A stretch of 42,961 bases of DNA from an uncultured Oscillospiraceae bacterium. Lineage in GTDB: Bacteria; Bacillota; Clostridia; Oscillospirales; Oscillospiraceae. Location of the stretch: positions 1-42,961 of the forward strand of contig CAKTBC010000005.1 in the NCBI GenBank assembly GCA_934533005.1. The letters run 5' to 3'. The notes beneath the pieces were generated by a model. That model was not told the origin of the DNA. It saw nothing but the letters and a program-made list of their open reading frames with translations, and did no database searches. This document shows positions 15,462 to 26,304 of this stretch, piece by piece. The translations under genes and the position numbers were made by a program. Each line of letters begins with the position of its first letter. Position 1 is the stretch's first letter.

Positions 15462-16211
15462 ATGAACGGCAGCTATTTTCTTTTGACCAACCTCCTGTCG
15501 GAGGATGAGAAGCGCGTGATCACGGGCATTGCCGCGCACATCGAGCGCGGGGAAAAGCGTGTCGGCATCCAGCAGATCGCGAGCGAAAACTTTCTCTCTG
15601 CTGCGACGATCGTGAAAATGTGCAAGCGCCTCGGCTTTGACGGCTACAGCGAGCTTTACTACTATCTCAGCCGCCAGATGGATCGCCGCGAGCGCAGCGC
15701 GGAAAATCTTAAAACGCTCGTGGACAACTATTCCGAAAAGCTTGTGAACGACTTCTGCGCGCTGCTGGACGCTTCGCGTTCGGCGAAAATGTTTACGACC
15801 GGCGAGGGCTTTTCGAACATCGTCGGCGCCTACATCGCGCAGCGGCTCTCCATCTGCGGCTTCATGGTGTATAATAACGTCCATTTTTACGATCATATGC
15901 TCTTCTGCACCGCGCACAATCTCACCGACGAGGACGCCGCGCCGAGCGTTATGTTTGCCGTGAGTCAGAGCGGGGAGACGGAGCCGGTGCTCAACGACGT
16001 GCGCCACGCGCGGCAGAACGGCCACAAGATCGTGACGTTCACCAAGCGCGCCGATTCCGCGCTCGCGCGGCTGTCCGATCTCGTGGTTGTGGTGGACGGC
16101 TCGAAGCAGACGCTTGCCGGGAGCCTCCCGAACCCCTTTTTCGGTCATGTGATCCTCGCCTTTGAAGAACTGGTGGCCTATTATTTCGAGCGGGACGACG
16201 CAAAGAACTAA
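15462..16211 (+). CDS. RpiR family regulator with SIS domain
   Basis: A 249-residue regulator. Residues about 1-75 are the RpiR-type HTH, with a recognition helix around S-A-A-T-I-V-K-M-C-K-R-L-G (47-59). Residues about 95-240 form a SIS phosphosugar-binding domain with A-V-S-Q-S-G-E-T-E near 167. Members sense sugar phosphates or related phosphorylated metabolites. The ATG at 15462 follows GGGGAAGGA. It is immediately upstream of the PhnD-type binding protein gene, so it is a good candidate regulator of that importer. Confidence 0.9.
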   Translation: MNGSYFLLTNLLSEDEKRVITGIAAHIERGEKRVGIQQIASENFLSAATIVKMCKRLGFDGYSELYYYLSRQMDRRERSAENLKTLVDNYSEKLVNDFCALLDASRSAKMFTTGEGFSNIVGAYIAQRLSICGFMVYNNVHFYDHMLFCTAHNLTDEDAAPSVMFAVSQSGETEPVLNDVRHARQNGHKIVTFTKRADSALARLSDLVVVVDGSKQTLAGSLPNPFFGHVILAFEELVAYYFERDDAKN

Positions 16212-16250
16212 CATTTTTACTGAATCGGAAAATTTTTCTTTCCCGAGGTG

Positions 16251-16259
16251 TGCTATACT
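16251..16259 (+). promoter_or_regulatory. Extended -10 promoter before the phn-type operon
   Basis: TGC-TATACT (-10 at 16254-16259) is an extended -10 element. No good -35 is visible, only an A/T-rich tract at 16230-16240, which suggests dependence on an activator or on the extended -10 alone. Confidence 0.5.
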
Positions 16260-16333
16260 CGTTTTGGAGCATGGCGCACCTTTTGGTTTGCCGAGTGCCC
16301 GAGAAAAAGAAGAGTATTATCGGAGGAAAAATG

Positions 16334-17419
16334 ATGAAAAAGATTTTTGCGCTCCTGCTGGCGGTCGTCATGACGCTCGGCCTGCTGGCCGGCTGCGGCA
16401 CCACCGCCGAGACCCCGGCTGCCACCGAGGCTCCCGCCGTGGAAGAGCCCGCCACCACCGAACCCACCGCGAAGAAGATCGACACCCTGAAGGTCGCTTT
16501 CGTCCCGTCCCGCGAGCCGCAGGAGATCATCACCGTTACCGAGCCTCTCAAGGAGATGCTCAAGGAAGAGCTTGCCACGCTCGGCTACGAAGTCGGCGAA
16601 GTGGAGATCTCCGTCGGCACGACGTATGAAGCGGTCGGCGAAGGTCTCGAAGCCGGCACGATCGACGTCGGCCTCATCCCCGGCGGCACCTACGTCCTCT
16701 ATGATGACGGCGCCGAGGTCATTCTCACCGCCACCCGCGACGGTCTGAGCAAGGACTCCGACAACGCGAAGGACTGGAACGACGGCCAGCCCACTGAGGC
16801 CTCCGACAAGCAGGTCGTTTCCTACCGCGCTCTGTTCATCGCCGGCCCGTCCGAAAAGGGCAAGGAACTGCAGGACAAGGTCAACGCCGGTGAAGAGCTC
16901 ACCTGGGAAGACCTCGACGGCGCCAACTGGAGCGTCATGGGCACCTCCTCTCCCGCGGGCTACATTTACCCCGCTCTCTGGCTGCAGGATCACTACGGCA
17001 AGGGCATCTCGGATCTCTCCAGCGCCGTGCAGTCTGACTCCTACGCCAGCGCGTTCGCCCGCCTCGCTTCCGGCCAGGTCGACGTTCTCGTGACCTATGC
17101 CGACGCCCGCCGCGACTATGCCGAGCGCTGGAACAGCGAGTTCGGCCGTGAAGGCTCCATCTGGGAGGAGACCGGCGTCATCGGCGTCACCGCCCCCATC
17201 TACAACGACACCATCTCCGTGAGCAAGAACTCGCCCATCATGGATGCCGACCTGATCGCCGCGCTGCAGCAGGCGTTCATCAACATCGGCAACACCGATG
17301 CTGGCAAGCAGGTCATCGCCATCTACAGCCACAACGGCTACCAGGTCGCGCAGTCCTCTGACTACGACAACGAACGCGCCGCGCAGAAGCTCATCCAGGA
17401 GCTCTCCGCCGCCAACTGA
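16334..17419 (+). CDS. phnD: PhnD-type substrate-binding lipoprotein of ABC importer
   Basis: A 361-residue secreted lipoprotein. The lipobox L-L-A-G-C falls at about residues 17-21, followed by an Ala/Thr/Glu/Pro linker to about 48 and a PhnD-family periplasmic binding domain. That domain has K-V-A-F-V-P-S-R-E, E-A-G-T-I-D-V-G-L-I-P-G-G-T-Y and G-T-S-S-P-A-G-Y-I-Y-P segments, the last corresponding to the phosphonate-binding Ser/Thr loop. It delivers a phosphonate, phosphite or similar anion to PhnE. Two ATGs are possible (16331, 16334); 16334 gives seven-base spacing from GGAGG. Codon use is strongly biased, as expected of an abundant protein. Confidence 0.88.
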   Translation: MKKIFALLLAVVMTLGLLAGCGTTAETPAATEAPAVEEPATTEPTAKKIDTLKVAFVPSREPQEIITVTEPLKEMLKEELATLGYEVGEVEISVGTTYEAVGEGLEAGTIDVGLIPGGTYVLYDDGAEVILTATRDGLSKDSDNAKDWNDGQPTEASDKQVVSYRALFIAGPSEKGKELQDKVNAGEELTWEDLDGANWSVMGTSSPAGYIYPALWLQDHYGKGISDLSSAVQSDSYASAFARLASGQVDVLVTYADARRDYAERWNSEFGREGSIWEETGVIGVTAPIYNDTISVSKNSPIMDADLIAALQQAFINIGNTDAGKQVIAIYSHNGYQVAQSSDYDNERAAQKLIQELSAAN

Positions 17420-17434
17420 GACACTTTCCCAACT

Positions 17435-17484
17435 GCGGGGAGGACGGCACAGCATCAAACCTTCCGCTGTGCTGCCCTCCCCGC
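17435..17484 (+). promoter_or_regulatory. Intercistronic hairpin between phnD and phnC
   Basis: An imperfect stem of about 18 base pairs: GCGGGGAGG...GGCACAGC pairs with GCTGTGC...CCTCCCCGC around a 12-base loop. There is no T-run after it. Such hairpins after binding-protein genes usually protect the upstream mRNA or reduce downstream transcription, so the lipoprotein is made in excess of the transporter. Confidence 0.65.
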
Positions 17485-17510
17485 GCGCCATATAAGAAAG
17501 AGGAGTCCGT

Positions 17511-18266
17511 ATGATTGTATTTGACCACGTTTCCAAGGTTTATCCCAACGGCACGGTCGGGCTGGACGATGTTGATCTCACGATCGCCGACGGCGAGTTC
17601 GTCGCCATCATCGGCCGCTCCGGCGCGGGCAAGTCTACGCTGCTGCGCTCCGTGAACCGGATGCACCGGATCACCTCCGGCACGCTCACGGTGAACGGCA
17701 CGGATGTTAGCTCGCTCTCCGGCAAGAGCCTGCGGCGCTTCCGCCGCGGCATCGGCATGGTGTTCCAGTCGTTCAACCTCGTGACGCGCACGAGCGTCAT
17801 CCAGAACGTTCTGGCCGCGTGCGTGCCGGATATGCCGTTCTGGCGCGTGCTGCTCGGCGCGTTCCGGAAATCGGATAAGATCAAGGCGCTGGAATCGCTC
17901 GACAAGGTCGGCATTCTCGACAAGGCATATATGCGCGCCGACCAGCTCTCCGGCGGCCAGCAGCAGCGTGTGGCGCTCGCGCGCACGCTCACGCAGGATC
18001 CGAAGATCATCCTGGCCGACGAACCGGTCGCAGCGCTCGATCCCGTCACTGCCAAGCAAGTCATGCAGGACTTCGTGCATATCAATAAGGACATGGGCAT
18101 CACGATCTTGCTGAACATCCACCACGTGGAGCTGGCGCTCGAGTATGCCGACCGCATCATCGGCATCCGCGCGGGCAAGATCGTCTATGACGGCCCGTCC
18201 GCCAACGTCGATAAGGACGTGCTCGCCGCGATCTACGGCGAGGACGAAACGGAGGAGCCGGCATGA
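17511..18266 (+). CDS. phnC: PhnC-type ABC transporter ATPase
   Basis: A 251-residue ATPase that powers the importer from the cytoplasmic side. Walker A G-R-S-G-A-G-K-S-T is at residues 35-43, the Q-loop Gln near 86, signature L-S-G-G-Q-Q-Q-R at 146-153, Walker B I-I-L-A-D-E-P at 166-172 and a switch His in I-H-H near 204. The length is normal. The N-terminus F-D-H-V-S-K-V-Y-P-N-G is typical of PhnC. AAGAGGAG precedes the ATG. It overlaps the first permease gene by four bases. Confidence 0.95.
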   Translation: MIVFDHVSKVYPNGTVGLDDVDLTIADGEFVAIIGRSGAGKSTLLRSVNRMHRITSGTLTVNGTDVSSLSGKSLRRFRRGIGMVFQSFNLVTRTSVIQNVLAACVPDMPFWRVLLGAFRKSDKIKALESLDKVGILDKAYMRADQLSGGQQQRVALARTLTQDPKIILADEPVAALDPVTAKQVMQDFVHINKDMGITILLNIHHVELALEYADRIIGIRAGKIVYDGPSANVDKDVLAAIYGEDETEEPA

Positions 18267-19084
18267 GCCTCTACGACCGCGTGTTCAAGCCCCGCACCTA
18301 CACGCTCTCCGACGGAACGGTCGTGAAGGAAAAGCGCAGCCGCGCGCCGATCGTCATTCTCATCGTTTTGGTGCTCGGTGCGATCTCCGTGCGCGTGACG
18401 GGGTTTGATTTTGCCGTGCTCGTAAAGCGCGGCAGCAAGTTCTTTGATATCCTCAAGGCCATGTTCCCGCCGAACACCGCCTACCTCTCCAAAATCTGGA
18501 CGCCGCTGTGGGATACGATCAAAATGTCGTTCCTCGGCTCGTTCATCGGTGCGGTGCTGGCCATCCCGTTTGCCATCGCCGCGGCAAGCAACATTGTGAC
18601 GAACCGCGTCGTTGTATTCATCGTGCGGCTCTTCCTGAGCCTCGTCCGCACGCTGCCGACGCTCGTGTGTGCTCTGATCGCCACCTACATCTTTGGTCTC
18701 GGCACGATGGCCGGCACGTGCGCCATTGCCGTTTTCACGTTTGCCTATGTCGGCAAGCAGCTCTTTGAGATCATCGAAACGGTCGATATGGGGCCGTATG
18801 AGGCAATGGAGGCGCTCGGCGCAACGCGTCTGCAGGCCTTCACGACCGCCGTGTTCCCGCAGGTGCTGCCGACGTATCTTTCCGTTTCCCTCTTCTGTCT
18901 GGAGGGCAATGTGCGCTATGCGTCCATCCTCGGCTACGTGGGCGCGGGCGGTCTTGGCCTTATCATGAACGAGAAGATCGGCTGGCGCGAGTACGACAGC
19001 CTCGGCATGATCCTCATCGTTCTTTTCGTGACCGTCATCGTCATTGAGGCGCTCAGCCACTGGCTGCGCAAGCGCCTGACCTGA
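18263..19084 (+). CDS. phnE: PhnE-type ABC permease, first copy
   Basis: A 273-residue inner membrane permease with about six hydrophobic helices. The first is at residues 28-47, and the binding-protein-dependent transport domain spans about 85-265. The cytoplasmic EAA-like loop E-A-M-E-A-L-G-A-T is near 179-187. The ATG overlaps phnC (ATGA), so the two are translationally coupled. It pairs with the following permease as a probable heterodimer. Confidence 0.92.
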   Translation: MSLYDRVFKPRTYTLSDGTVVKEKRSRAPIVILIVLVLGAISVRVTGFDFAVLVKRGSKFFDILKAMFPPNTAYLSKIWTPLWDTIKMSFLGSFIGAVLAIPFAIAAASNIVTNRVVVFIVRLFLSLVRTLPTLVCALIATYIFGLGTMAGTCAIAVFTFAYVGKQLFEIIETVDMGPYEAMEALGATRLQAFTTAVFPQVLPTYLSVSLFCLEGNVRYASILGYVGAGGLGLIMNEKIGWREYDSLGMILIVLFVTVIVIEALSHWLRKRLT

Positions 19085-19097
19085 GGGGGGACGAGCT

Positions 19098-19907
19098 ATG
19101 GACAAGAAAATACTCAAGGCCTACGAATCCGCGCCGAAAACGTGGGTTTGGCAGCTTCTGGCGGCGTTTATCGTCGCATGTCTGCTCGCATGGTCGGGCA
19201 GCGCTGTCCGCGTGAGCAACCCCACCGGCAACGGTCTTGCCGTGGCGGGGAACATCCTCTCCGGCATTTTCCATCCGTCGGGAAAGCTTCTCTTTACGCT
19301 CGGCACGAACGGCGTGCCGTATCTGCTGCTCGAAACGTTCTGCATCGCGTTTCTCGGCACGATCGTCGGCGCCGTCATCTCGCTGCCGCTGGCGTTTCTT
19401 TCGGCGAGCAATCTCGTGCCGAAGCCGGTCGCGCTCATTGGGCGCACCGTGATCGCCGCCATCCGCACGATCCCGGCGTTTGTCTACGGCCTCATGTTCA
19501 TCCGCGTCACCGGCCCGGGGCCGTTTGCGGGTCTTCTCACAATGTCGCTCTGCTCGATCGGGATGGTGACGAAGATGTTTATCGAGAGCATCGAGGATCT
19601 GGATAAGCGCATTCTTGAATCGCTTGACGCCGCCGGATGCACCACGTTCCAGAAGATCCGCTACGGCATACTGCCGCAGCTCACTGCGGACTTTACCTCC
19701 ACGATCATCTACCGCTTTGATATGAACCTGCGCGACGCGACCGTCCTCGGCCTTGTCGGCGCGGGCGGCATCGGCGCGCCGCTCATCTTCGCGATGAGCT
19801 CCTACCGCTGGAACGAGGTGGGCGCGATATTGCTCGGGCTCATCGTGCTCGTGCTCATCATCGAATGGATCTCCGCAAAGATCCGTACCAAGCTTGCAAG
19901 GGGATAA
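19098..19907 (+). CDS. phnE: PhnE-type ABC permease, second copy
   Basis: A 269-residue permease of the same family, with similar placement of helices and an EAA-like loop L-E-S-L-D-A-A-G-C (about residues 174-182). It starts 13 bases after the first permease, with GGGGGGACGAG as ribosome site. The two copies are clearly diverged in their first 60 residues, supporting a heterodimeric channel. The metallophosphatase gene follows after six bases. Confidence 0.92.
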   Translation: MDKKILKAYESAPKTWVWQLLAAFIVACLLAWSGSAVRVSNPTGNGLAVAGNILSGIFHPSGKLLFTLGTNGVPYLLLETFCIAFLGTIVGAVISLPLAFLSASNLVPKPVALIGRTVIAAIRTIPAFVYGLMFIRVTGPGPFAGLLTMSLCSIGMVTKMFIESIEDLDKRILESLDAAGCTTFQKIRYGILPQLTADFTSTIIYRFDMNLRDATVLGLVGAGGIGAPLIFAMSSYRWNEVGAILLGLIVLVLIIEWISAKIRTKLARG

Positions 19908-19913
19908 AACGCT

Positions 19914-21431
19914 ATGGCAGATAAGAAGCTGACCATTTACTTCACTTCCGACCTGCACGGATACATTTACCCCACGGATTACCGCAGCCGCGACGAGCGC
20001 GACATCGGCCTTTTCAAGTGCGCGAGCCGCTTTGAAAAAGACGGCAACACGCTCGTTATCGACGGCGGCGATCTTTTGCAGGGCTCGCCGCTGGGCGCTT
20101 TCTGCCACGACACGATCGGCGACGGCCGCGCCTTCGCCGAGATCATGAACCGCTGCGGCTACGACTATGTGACGCTCGGCAACCATGACTTCAACTTCGG
20201 CATGGACTATCTCGGCTCGTATCTCGGCAATCTGAATGCGCGGTGCGTGTGTGAGAATGTGAGCGCGAAAAACGGCTGCGCGCCGCTCTATCCGGCGTGC
20301 GTCCACACGCTCAAAAACGGCCTGCGCGTCGGCATCGCCGGCATCGTGACAGACTATGTGAACATCTGGGAACGGCCGGAGCACATCGCCTCCATCCGCA
20401 TCTCCGATCCCATCCCGGCTGCGGCCGAGGCGCTTCGCAGGCTCAAGGAGATCTCAGACATAACGATTTGTGTCTACCACGGCGGCTTTGAGCGCGATCT
20501 CGCCACGGGGCGCGTCCTCTCTGCCACGCACGAAAACGTCGCCTACCGCATCTGTCAGGAGCTGGACTTCGACATTCTCCTGACCGGCCACCAGCACATG
20601 TCCGTGCCGGGGCAGACGCTTTTCGGTACGTTCGTCGTGCAGCCGTCCGACCGCGGGCAGCAGTTCATCCGCATCGAAGCGGAGCTCTCCGGGGAAGAAA
20701 AATGCATCACGAGCGAGACCGTCCCCGCGCACGGCACGTGCTGCCGCGCGTGGCTGGAGGAGTTTTCCGAAATGGAGCGCGGCGCGCAGAACTGGCTCGA
20801 CGAGGTGATCGGTACGCTGCCGCGCGCTCTCACGCCGGATACGCCGCTGCGCATGGCGTCGGAGGGGAATGCCCTTGCCGAACTCTTCAATGCGGTGCAG
20901 CTCTGGGCGAGCGGGGCGCAGCTTTCGGCGACGAGCCTTGCAAACGACGTGGCGGGGCTTCCCAAAACCGTGCGCCGCCGCGATCTTCTCATCGCGTATC
21001 CGTACACGAATACGCTTGCGGTGCTGGAAATCACCGGCAAAGTGCTTCAAGCGGCGCTTGAGCGCAGCGCGGAATATTTCTCCCGCGGCGAGGACGGGAC
21101 GCTTTGCGTTTCGGACGTGTTTCTTCGCCCGAAGGTGGAGCATTATAACTACGACTACTATGCCGGCGTCTCGTATGTGTACGACATTTCCCGCCCCGTG
21201 GGCGAGCGGGTGACGTCGATGCGTGTGAACGGACAGGATGTGCGCGACGGCGACACCTTCACCATCTGCCTCAACAGCTACCGCGCCAGCGGCACGGGCG
21301 GGTACGACTTTTATGTCGGCTGCCGCGTCGTGCGCGAGATCGGCACGGAAATGGCGGACCTGATCTTGGACTATTTTAAGGAGTTCAAGGGCAACATTCC
21401 GGCATTGCACAGCGATTTTCAAGTGATTTGA
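19914..21431 (+). CDS. Cytoplasmic 5'-nucleotidase/UshA-family metallophosphatase
   Basis: A 505-residue phosphohydrolase. N-terminal calcineurin-like metallophosphatase domain: Asp13 and His15 in T-S-D-L-H-G, Asp53 in G-G-D, G-N-H-D at 89-92, His188 in Y-H-G-G and G-H-Q-H at 224-227 supply the two-metal site. The C-terminal 5'-nucleotidase domain (about 290-480) holds the substrate-specificity pocket. It lacks a signal peptide, unlike UshA or CpdB, so it acts in the cytoplasm. As the last gene of the importer operon, it probably processes the imported compound or a nucleotide derived from it; the substrate is unknown. Confidence 0.85.
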   Translation: MADKKLTIYFTSDLHGYIYPTDYRSRDERDIGLFKCASRFEKDGNTLVIDGGDLLQGSPLGAFCHDTIGDGRAFAEIMNRCGYDYVTLGNHDFNFGMDYLGSYLGNLNARCVCENVSAKNGCAPLYPACVHTLKNGLRVGIAGIVTDYVNIWERPEHIASIRISDPIPAAAEALRRLKEISDITICVYHGGFERDLATGRVLSATHENVAYRICQELDFDILLTGHQHMSVPGQTLFGTFVVQPSDRGQQFIRIEAELSGEEKCITSETVPAHGTCCRAWLEEFSEMERGAQNWLDEVIGTLPRALTPDTPLRMASEGNALAELFNAVQLWASGAQLSATSLANDVAGLPKTVRRRDLLIAYPYTNTLAVLEITGKVLQAALERSAEYFSRGEDGTLCVSDVFLRPKVEHYNYDYYAGVSYVYDISRPVGERVTSMRVNGQDVRDGDTFTICLNSYRASGTGGYDFYVGCRVVREIGTEMADLILDYFKEFKGNIPALHSDFQVI

Positions 21432-21442
21432 AGCATAGAATG

Positions 21443-21514
21443 TTTTACGCGCATACGGCGCGGGAGGTCTTGCGGAAAACGAACGCTTGACACCCGTGCC
21501 GTATGCGCGTAAAA
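21443..21514. promoter_or_regulatory. 22-base inverted repeat overlapping the plsY promoter
   Basis: Left arm 21443-21464 and right arm 21493-21514 pair over 22 positions with a single G-U wobble, around a 28-base loop. The right arm coincides with the spacer and first part of the -10 of the plsY promoter. The structure could terminate readthrough from the phn-type operon, although no T-run follows, or provide a regulator site. Confidence 0.75.
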
Positions 21515-21515
21515 T
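21487..21515 (+). promoter_or_regulatory. plsY promoter
   Basis: Perfect -35 TTGACA (21487-21492), 17-base spacer and -10 TAAAAT (21510-21515), giving a leader of about 70 bases before ATG 21594. Confidence 0.8.
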
Positions 21516-21593
21516 ATAAAAAACGATTAAGATTTCCTTAATTCGATAACAAAATCAAATCCTCCCGCGGTTTTCCGCAGAAAGGGGGCCAAC

Positions 21594-22205
21594 ATGCTTC
21601 CCTATGTCATCACCATTCTCGGTGCATACCTCATCGGCTGCTCCAACATGGCGCTTTACCTCTCCCACTGGAAAGGCGTAGACCTTCGCGCCGGCGGGTC
21701 GAAAAACCTCGGTGCGTCGAACGCCTTCGCGCTCATGGGCTGGAAAGCGGGCGTGCTCGTCGCCGTGCACGATATCGGCAAGGCTGTGCTCGCGGTCGAG
21801 CTTGCCAAGTGGATCTTTCCGGCAGTGCCGCTGCTCGGCTTCATTGCGGGCGTGGCGTGCGTGCTGGGTCATATGTTCCCGTTCTATCTCAAATTCAAGG
21901 GCGGCAAGGGCTTTGCCTCGTATCTCGGCATGATCCTCGCCATCAACTGGAAATTCGCACTGTGCGTTCTCGCGGCGGTCGTCATCCTCACCGTGCTGAC
22001 GGACTATATCGTCGTCGGCACCGTAACGAGCGTTGTCTCCTTCCCAATCTACACCGCCATCCGCAGCGGCTGGTTGCCGCTCATCATCCTCTGCGTGGCG
22101 ACGCTCGCCATCCTCATCAAGCACCGCGAAAACTTCGTCCGCATCTGGAACGGCACCGAAATGGGCCTCTCCGGCGCCGGACGCGGAAAGTACAAAGTGA
22201 AATAA
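21594..22205 (+). CDS. plsY: Acyl-phosphate:glycerol-3-phosphate acyltransferase PlsY
   Basis: A 203-residue integral membrane enzyme that transfers an acyl chain from acyl-phosphate to glycerol-3-phosphate, the first step of phospholipid synthesis. Motif 1 G-S-K-N-L-G-A-S-N (about residues 38-46) is a slight variant of the usual G-S-G-N-x-G-A-T-N. Motif 2 F-K-G-G-K-G (about 101-106) and motif 3 H-R-E-N-F-V-R-I-W-N-G-T-E (about 178-190) are present. About five membrane segments. Length is normal. It is monocistronic between its promoter and the hairpin at 22216. Confidence 0.93.
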   Translation: MLPYVITILGAYLIGCSNMALYLSHWKGVDLRAGGSKNLGASNAFALMGWKAGVLVAVHDIGKAVLAVELAKWIFPAVPLLGFIAGVACVLGHMFPFYLKFKGGKGFASYLGMILAINWKFALCVLAAVVILTVLTDYIVVGTVTSVVSFPIYTAIRSGWLPLIILCVATLAILIKHRENFVRIWNGTEMGLSGAGRGKYKVK

Positions 22206-22214
22206 GACGGACAA

Positions 22215-22253
22215 AACAGCAGCCGGGAGGACGGATCGTCCTCCCGGCTGCTG
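22215..22253. terminator. Perfect 17-base hairpin after plsY
   Basis: ACAGCAGCCGGGAGGAC pairs perfectly with GTCCTCCCGGCTGCTGT around a GGATC loop. There is no good T-run afterwards, so it may work as a terminator with help or as a mRNA 3' stabiliser. Confidence 0.6.
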
Positions 22254-22263
22254 TGCTGAGAAA

Positions 22264-22343
22264 AACCCCTCCGTCAAAACCTGTGGTTTTGCCACCTTCT
22301 CTATAGGGGAGCTGTCGCGGCGCAAGCCGTGACTGAGGGGGTT
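22264..22343. repeat. Palindromic MITE-like element, copy 2
   Basis: A short (80 base) member of the family seen at 1709 and 37354. The ends AACCCCTCCGTC and GACTGAGGGGGTT are inverted repeats. It keeps an internal CAAAACC/GGTTTTG stem and a GTCGCGGC...GCCGTGAC stem. It lies between the convergent plsY and ftsH transcription units. Confidence 0.75.
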
Positions 22344-22362
22344 CTCATCCTCGCGAAAGTTA

Positions 22363-22398
22363 AAGCCCGCCCGTTGGAATTATCCAACGGGCGGGCTT
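22363..22398 (-). terminator. Terminator of the gdpP-ftsH operon
   Basis: A 16-base perfect stem AAGCCCGCCCGTTGGA/TCCAACGGGCGGGCTT with a four-base loop. Read on the - strand it is followed by TTTAACTTT. It lies just after the ftsH stop. Confidence 0.85.
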
Positions 22399-22404
22399 GC
22401 TGGT

Positions 22405-24396
<1,992 letters not shown>

Positions 24397-24459
24397 AAAC
24401 GGTCACTTCCTTTTCTGCCGCCCCGGCGGGACGGCGCGGGACATATATAGATCAAAGAT

Positions 24460-24999
24460 TTACTTTTCGTAAACTTCCGGCTTGAGAATGCCGATGAACG
24501 GGAGATTGCGGTATTTTTCCGCATAGTCCAGACCGTAGCCGACGACGAAGGCGTCCGGCACGGTGAAGCCGACGTACTTTGCCTGCACATCGGCGCGGCG
24601 GCGCGCGGGCTTATCGAGCAGCGTTGCGATGCAGATGGAACTCGGGTTGCGGTTCTGGAGATACTTGGTGAGATAGCTGAGCGTGACGCCGGAGTCGAGA
24701 ATGTCCTCGACGATGATGACGTCGCGGTTTTCGATGTCCTGGCTGAGATCCTTGTTGATCTTCACCGCGCCCGTGGTGGAGGTGCCGTTGCCGTAGGATG
24801 ACACGGCCATGAAGTCCACGCTGCCGGGGATGGTCACTTCGCGGAACAGATCCGCCATAAAAATGAAGCAGCCCTTCAATACGCCGACAAACAGCGGCTC
24901 TTTCCCGGCATAGTCGCGGGAAATTTCCTCGCCCAGCTCGCGGACGCGCGTGTGGAGCTGCTCCTCACTGAGCAGTATGGACGCAATATCTTCTCTCAT
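24460..24999 (-). CDS. hpt: Hypoxanthine phosphoribosyltransferase
   Basis: A 179-residue purine salvage enzyme that makes IMP and GMP from hypoxanthine and guanine with PRPP. The PRPP motif V-I-I-V-E-D-I-L-D-S-G-V-T is at about residues 95-107 and the C-terminal base-binding segment V-G-Y-G-L-D-Y is near 153-159. Length is normal. The ATG overlaps the tilS stop by four bases. The tilS-hpt-ftsH order is conserved in Firmicutes. Confidence 0.96.
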   Translation of the reverse strand: MREDIASILLSEEQLHTRVRELGEEISRDYAGKEPLFVGVLKGCFIFMADLFREVTIPGSVDFMAVSSYGNGTSTTGAVKINKDLSQDIENRDVIIVEDILDSGVTLSYLTKYLQNRNPSSICIATLLDKPARRRADVQAKYVGFTVPDAFVVGYGLDYAEKYRNLPFIGILKPEVYEK

Positions 25000-26304
25000 T
25001 CTCTCTCTTCCTCCGAAATTGGCGAAATGGTGATTTTATAAAATTCTTCTTCCGGCAAGGGGAAAGCTCTCTTGCTCTGCCCGATGCCGTAAACGGCTAA
25101 AACGCCCGCCCCGTCGCGCACGACCGGAATACCGTCGCGCTGCGAGACTGGGATGCGCGCCTCGCCAAGCAGCTTACTCACCGAGCGCGTGCCGCCGCGG
25201 CGGCGCAGCACGAGCGAATCGCCCGCGGCGCGGGACGCAACGGTCAGTTTACCACATATATTGGCACATGAAAAGCAAAAAGTGTTGAACGAAGTTTGAA
25301 TTTCCGCGCCCGTAGCGCAACTTTCGCACGAAATCTGCCACCGGCCGGGATAAATGATCGTCTCTCCGGGCAAAAGCTCTCGTTCCTCGAGCTTCGGCGT
25401 GCGCTCTTCGTCGAGCCGGATAACTCCGAACTCCCGGCGGATGCGCCGCCCCGGCAGCTCCAGCACGCCCGCGCCGTCCCCGGCGGCAAAGCGGAGAAGC
25501 GCTTCAAAGCGCTCGCGCGAGAGCTCCCCGCCGAGCCAGCGCGCCGCGGCGCGGCGCGCCACAGGCTTTGGAAGCGAGCACAGCTCTTTCCCGGGGATCG
25601 CCTCTCCCCAGAGAGCGAGCCGCTCCTCCGCAAACGAGATGAGAAACGCCTCGTCCTCGGCAAGCGTTTCGCTCATGCGCGCGATGCCCGCCGCCGCGCC
25701 GGGGTGAATGCTCTCGAGCGCCGGGAGCACATCGAGCCGGATGCGGTTTCGCGCGGCGTCCGTCTCCGCGTTTGTGGAATCCTCCACATGGGGAATACTT
25801 CGCGCGGCGAGATATTCCTCAATGTCGCGCCGCGGCGTTTTCAAAAGCGGCCGGACGATGCTGCCGCGCCGCGCCGGGATCCCGGCGAGTCCGCCAAGCC
25901 CCGTGCCGCGCGCCATGCGGAAGAGAATGGTCTCGGCGTTGTCGTTTAAGTTGTGCGCCGTGGCGATGACACCGGCGCCCTGCGCTTCGGCGGTGCGCTC
26001 CAGAAAGGCATAGCGCAGCTCCCGCGCCGCGGTCTCAAGGCTCAAGCCGTGTTCCCGGGCATACGCCGGGACGTCGCCCCGGCCGAGGAAAAACGGAATG
26101 CCCCATTCCTCGCAGAGCGCTTCGACGAACGCGGCGTCCCGCGCGCTCTCCGCGCCGCGGATGCCGTGGTCGAAGTGGGCGCAGAGCACCGTTACGTCGC
26201 CGAGCCGCCGCACGAGATCGAGCAGACATACCGAGTCCGCCCCGCCGGACACGGCGCACAGCACCGTGCACCCCGCCGGGAGCAGAGCGCGGTCGAGCAC
26301 TGGC

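Noticed and set aside
19914..21431. Periplasmic/exported UshA or CpdB nucleotidase
   Set aside because: The N-terminus starts directly with the first catalytic strand and has no signal peptide.
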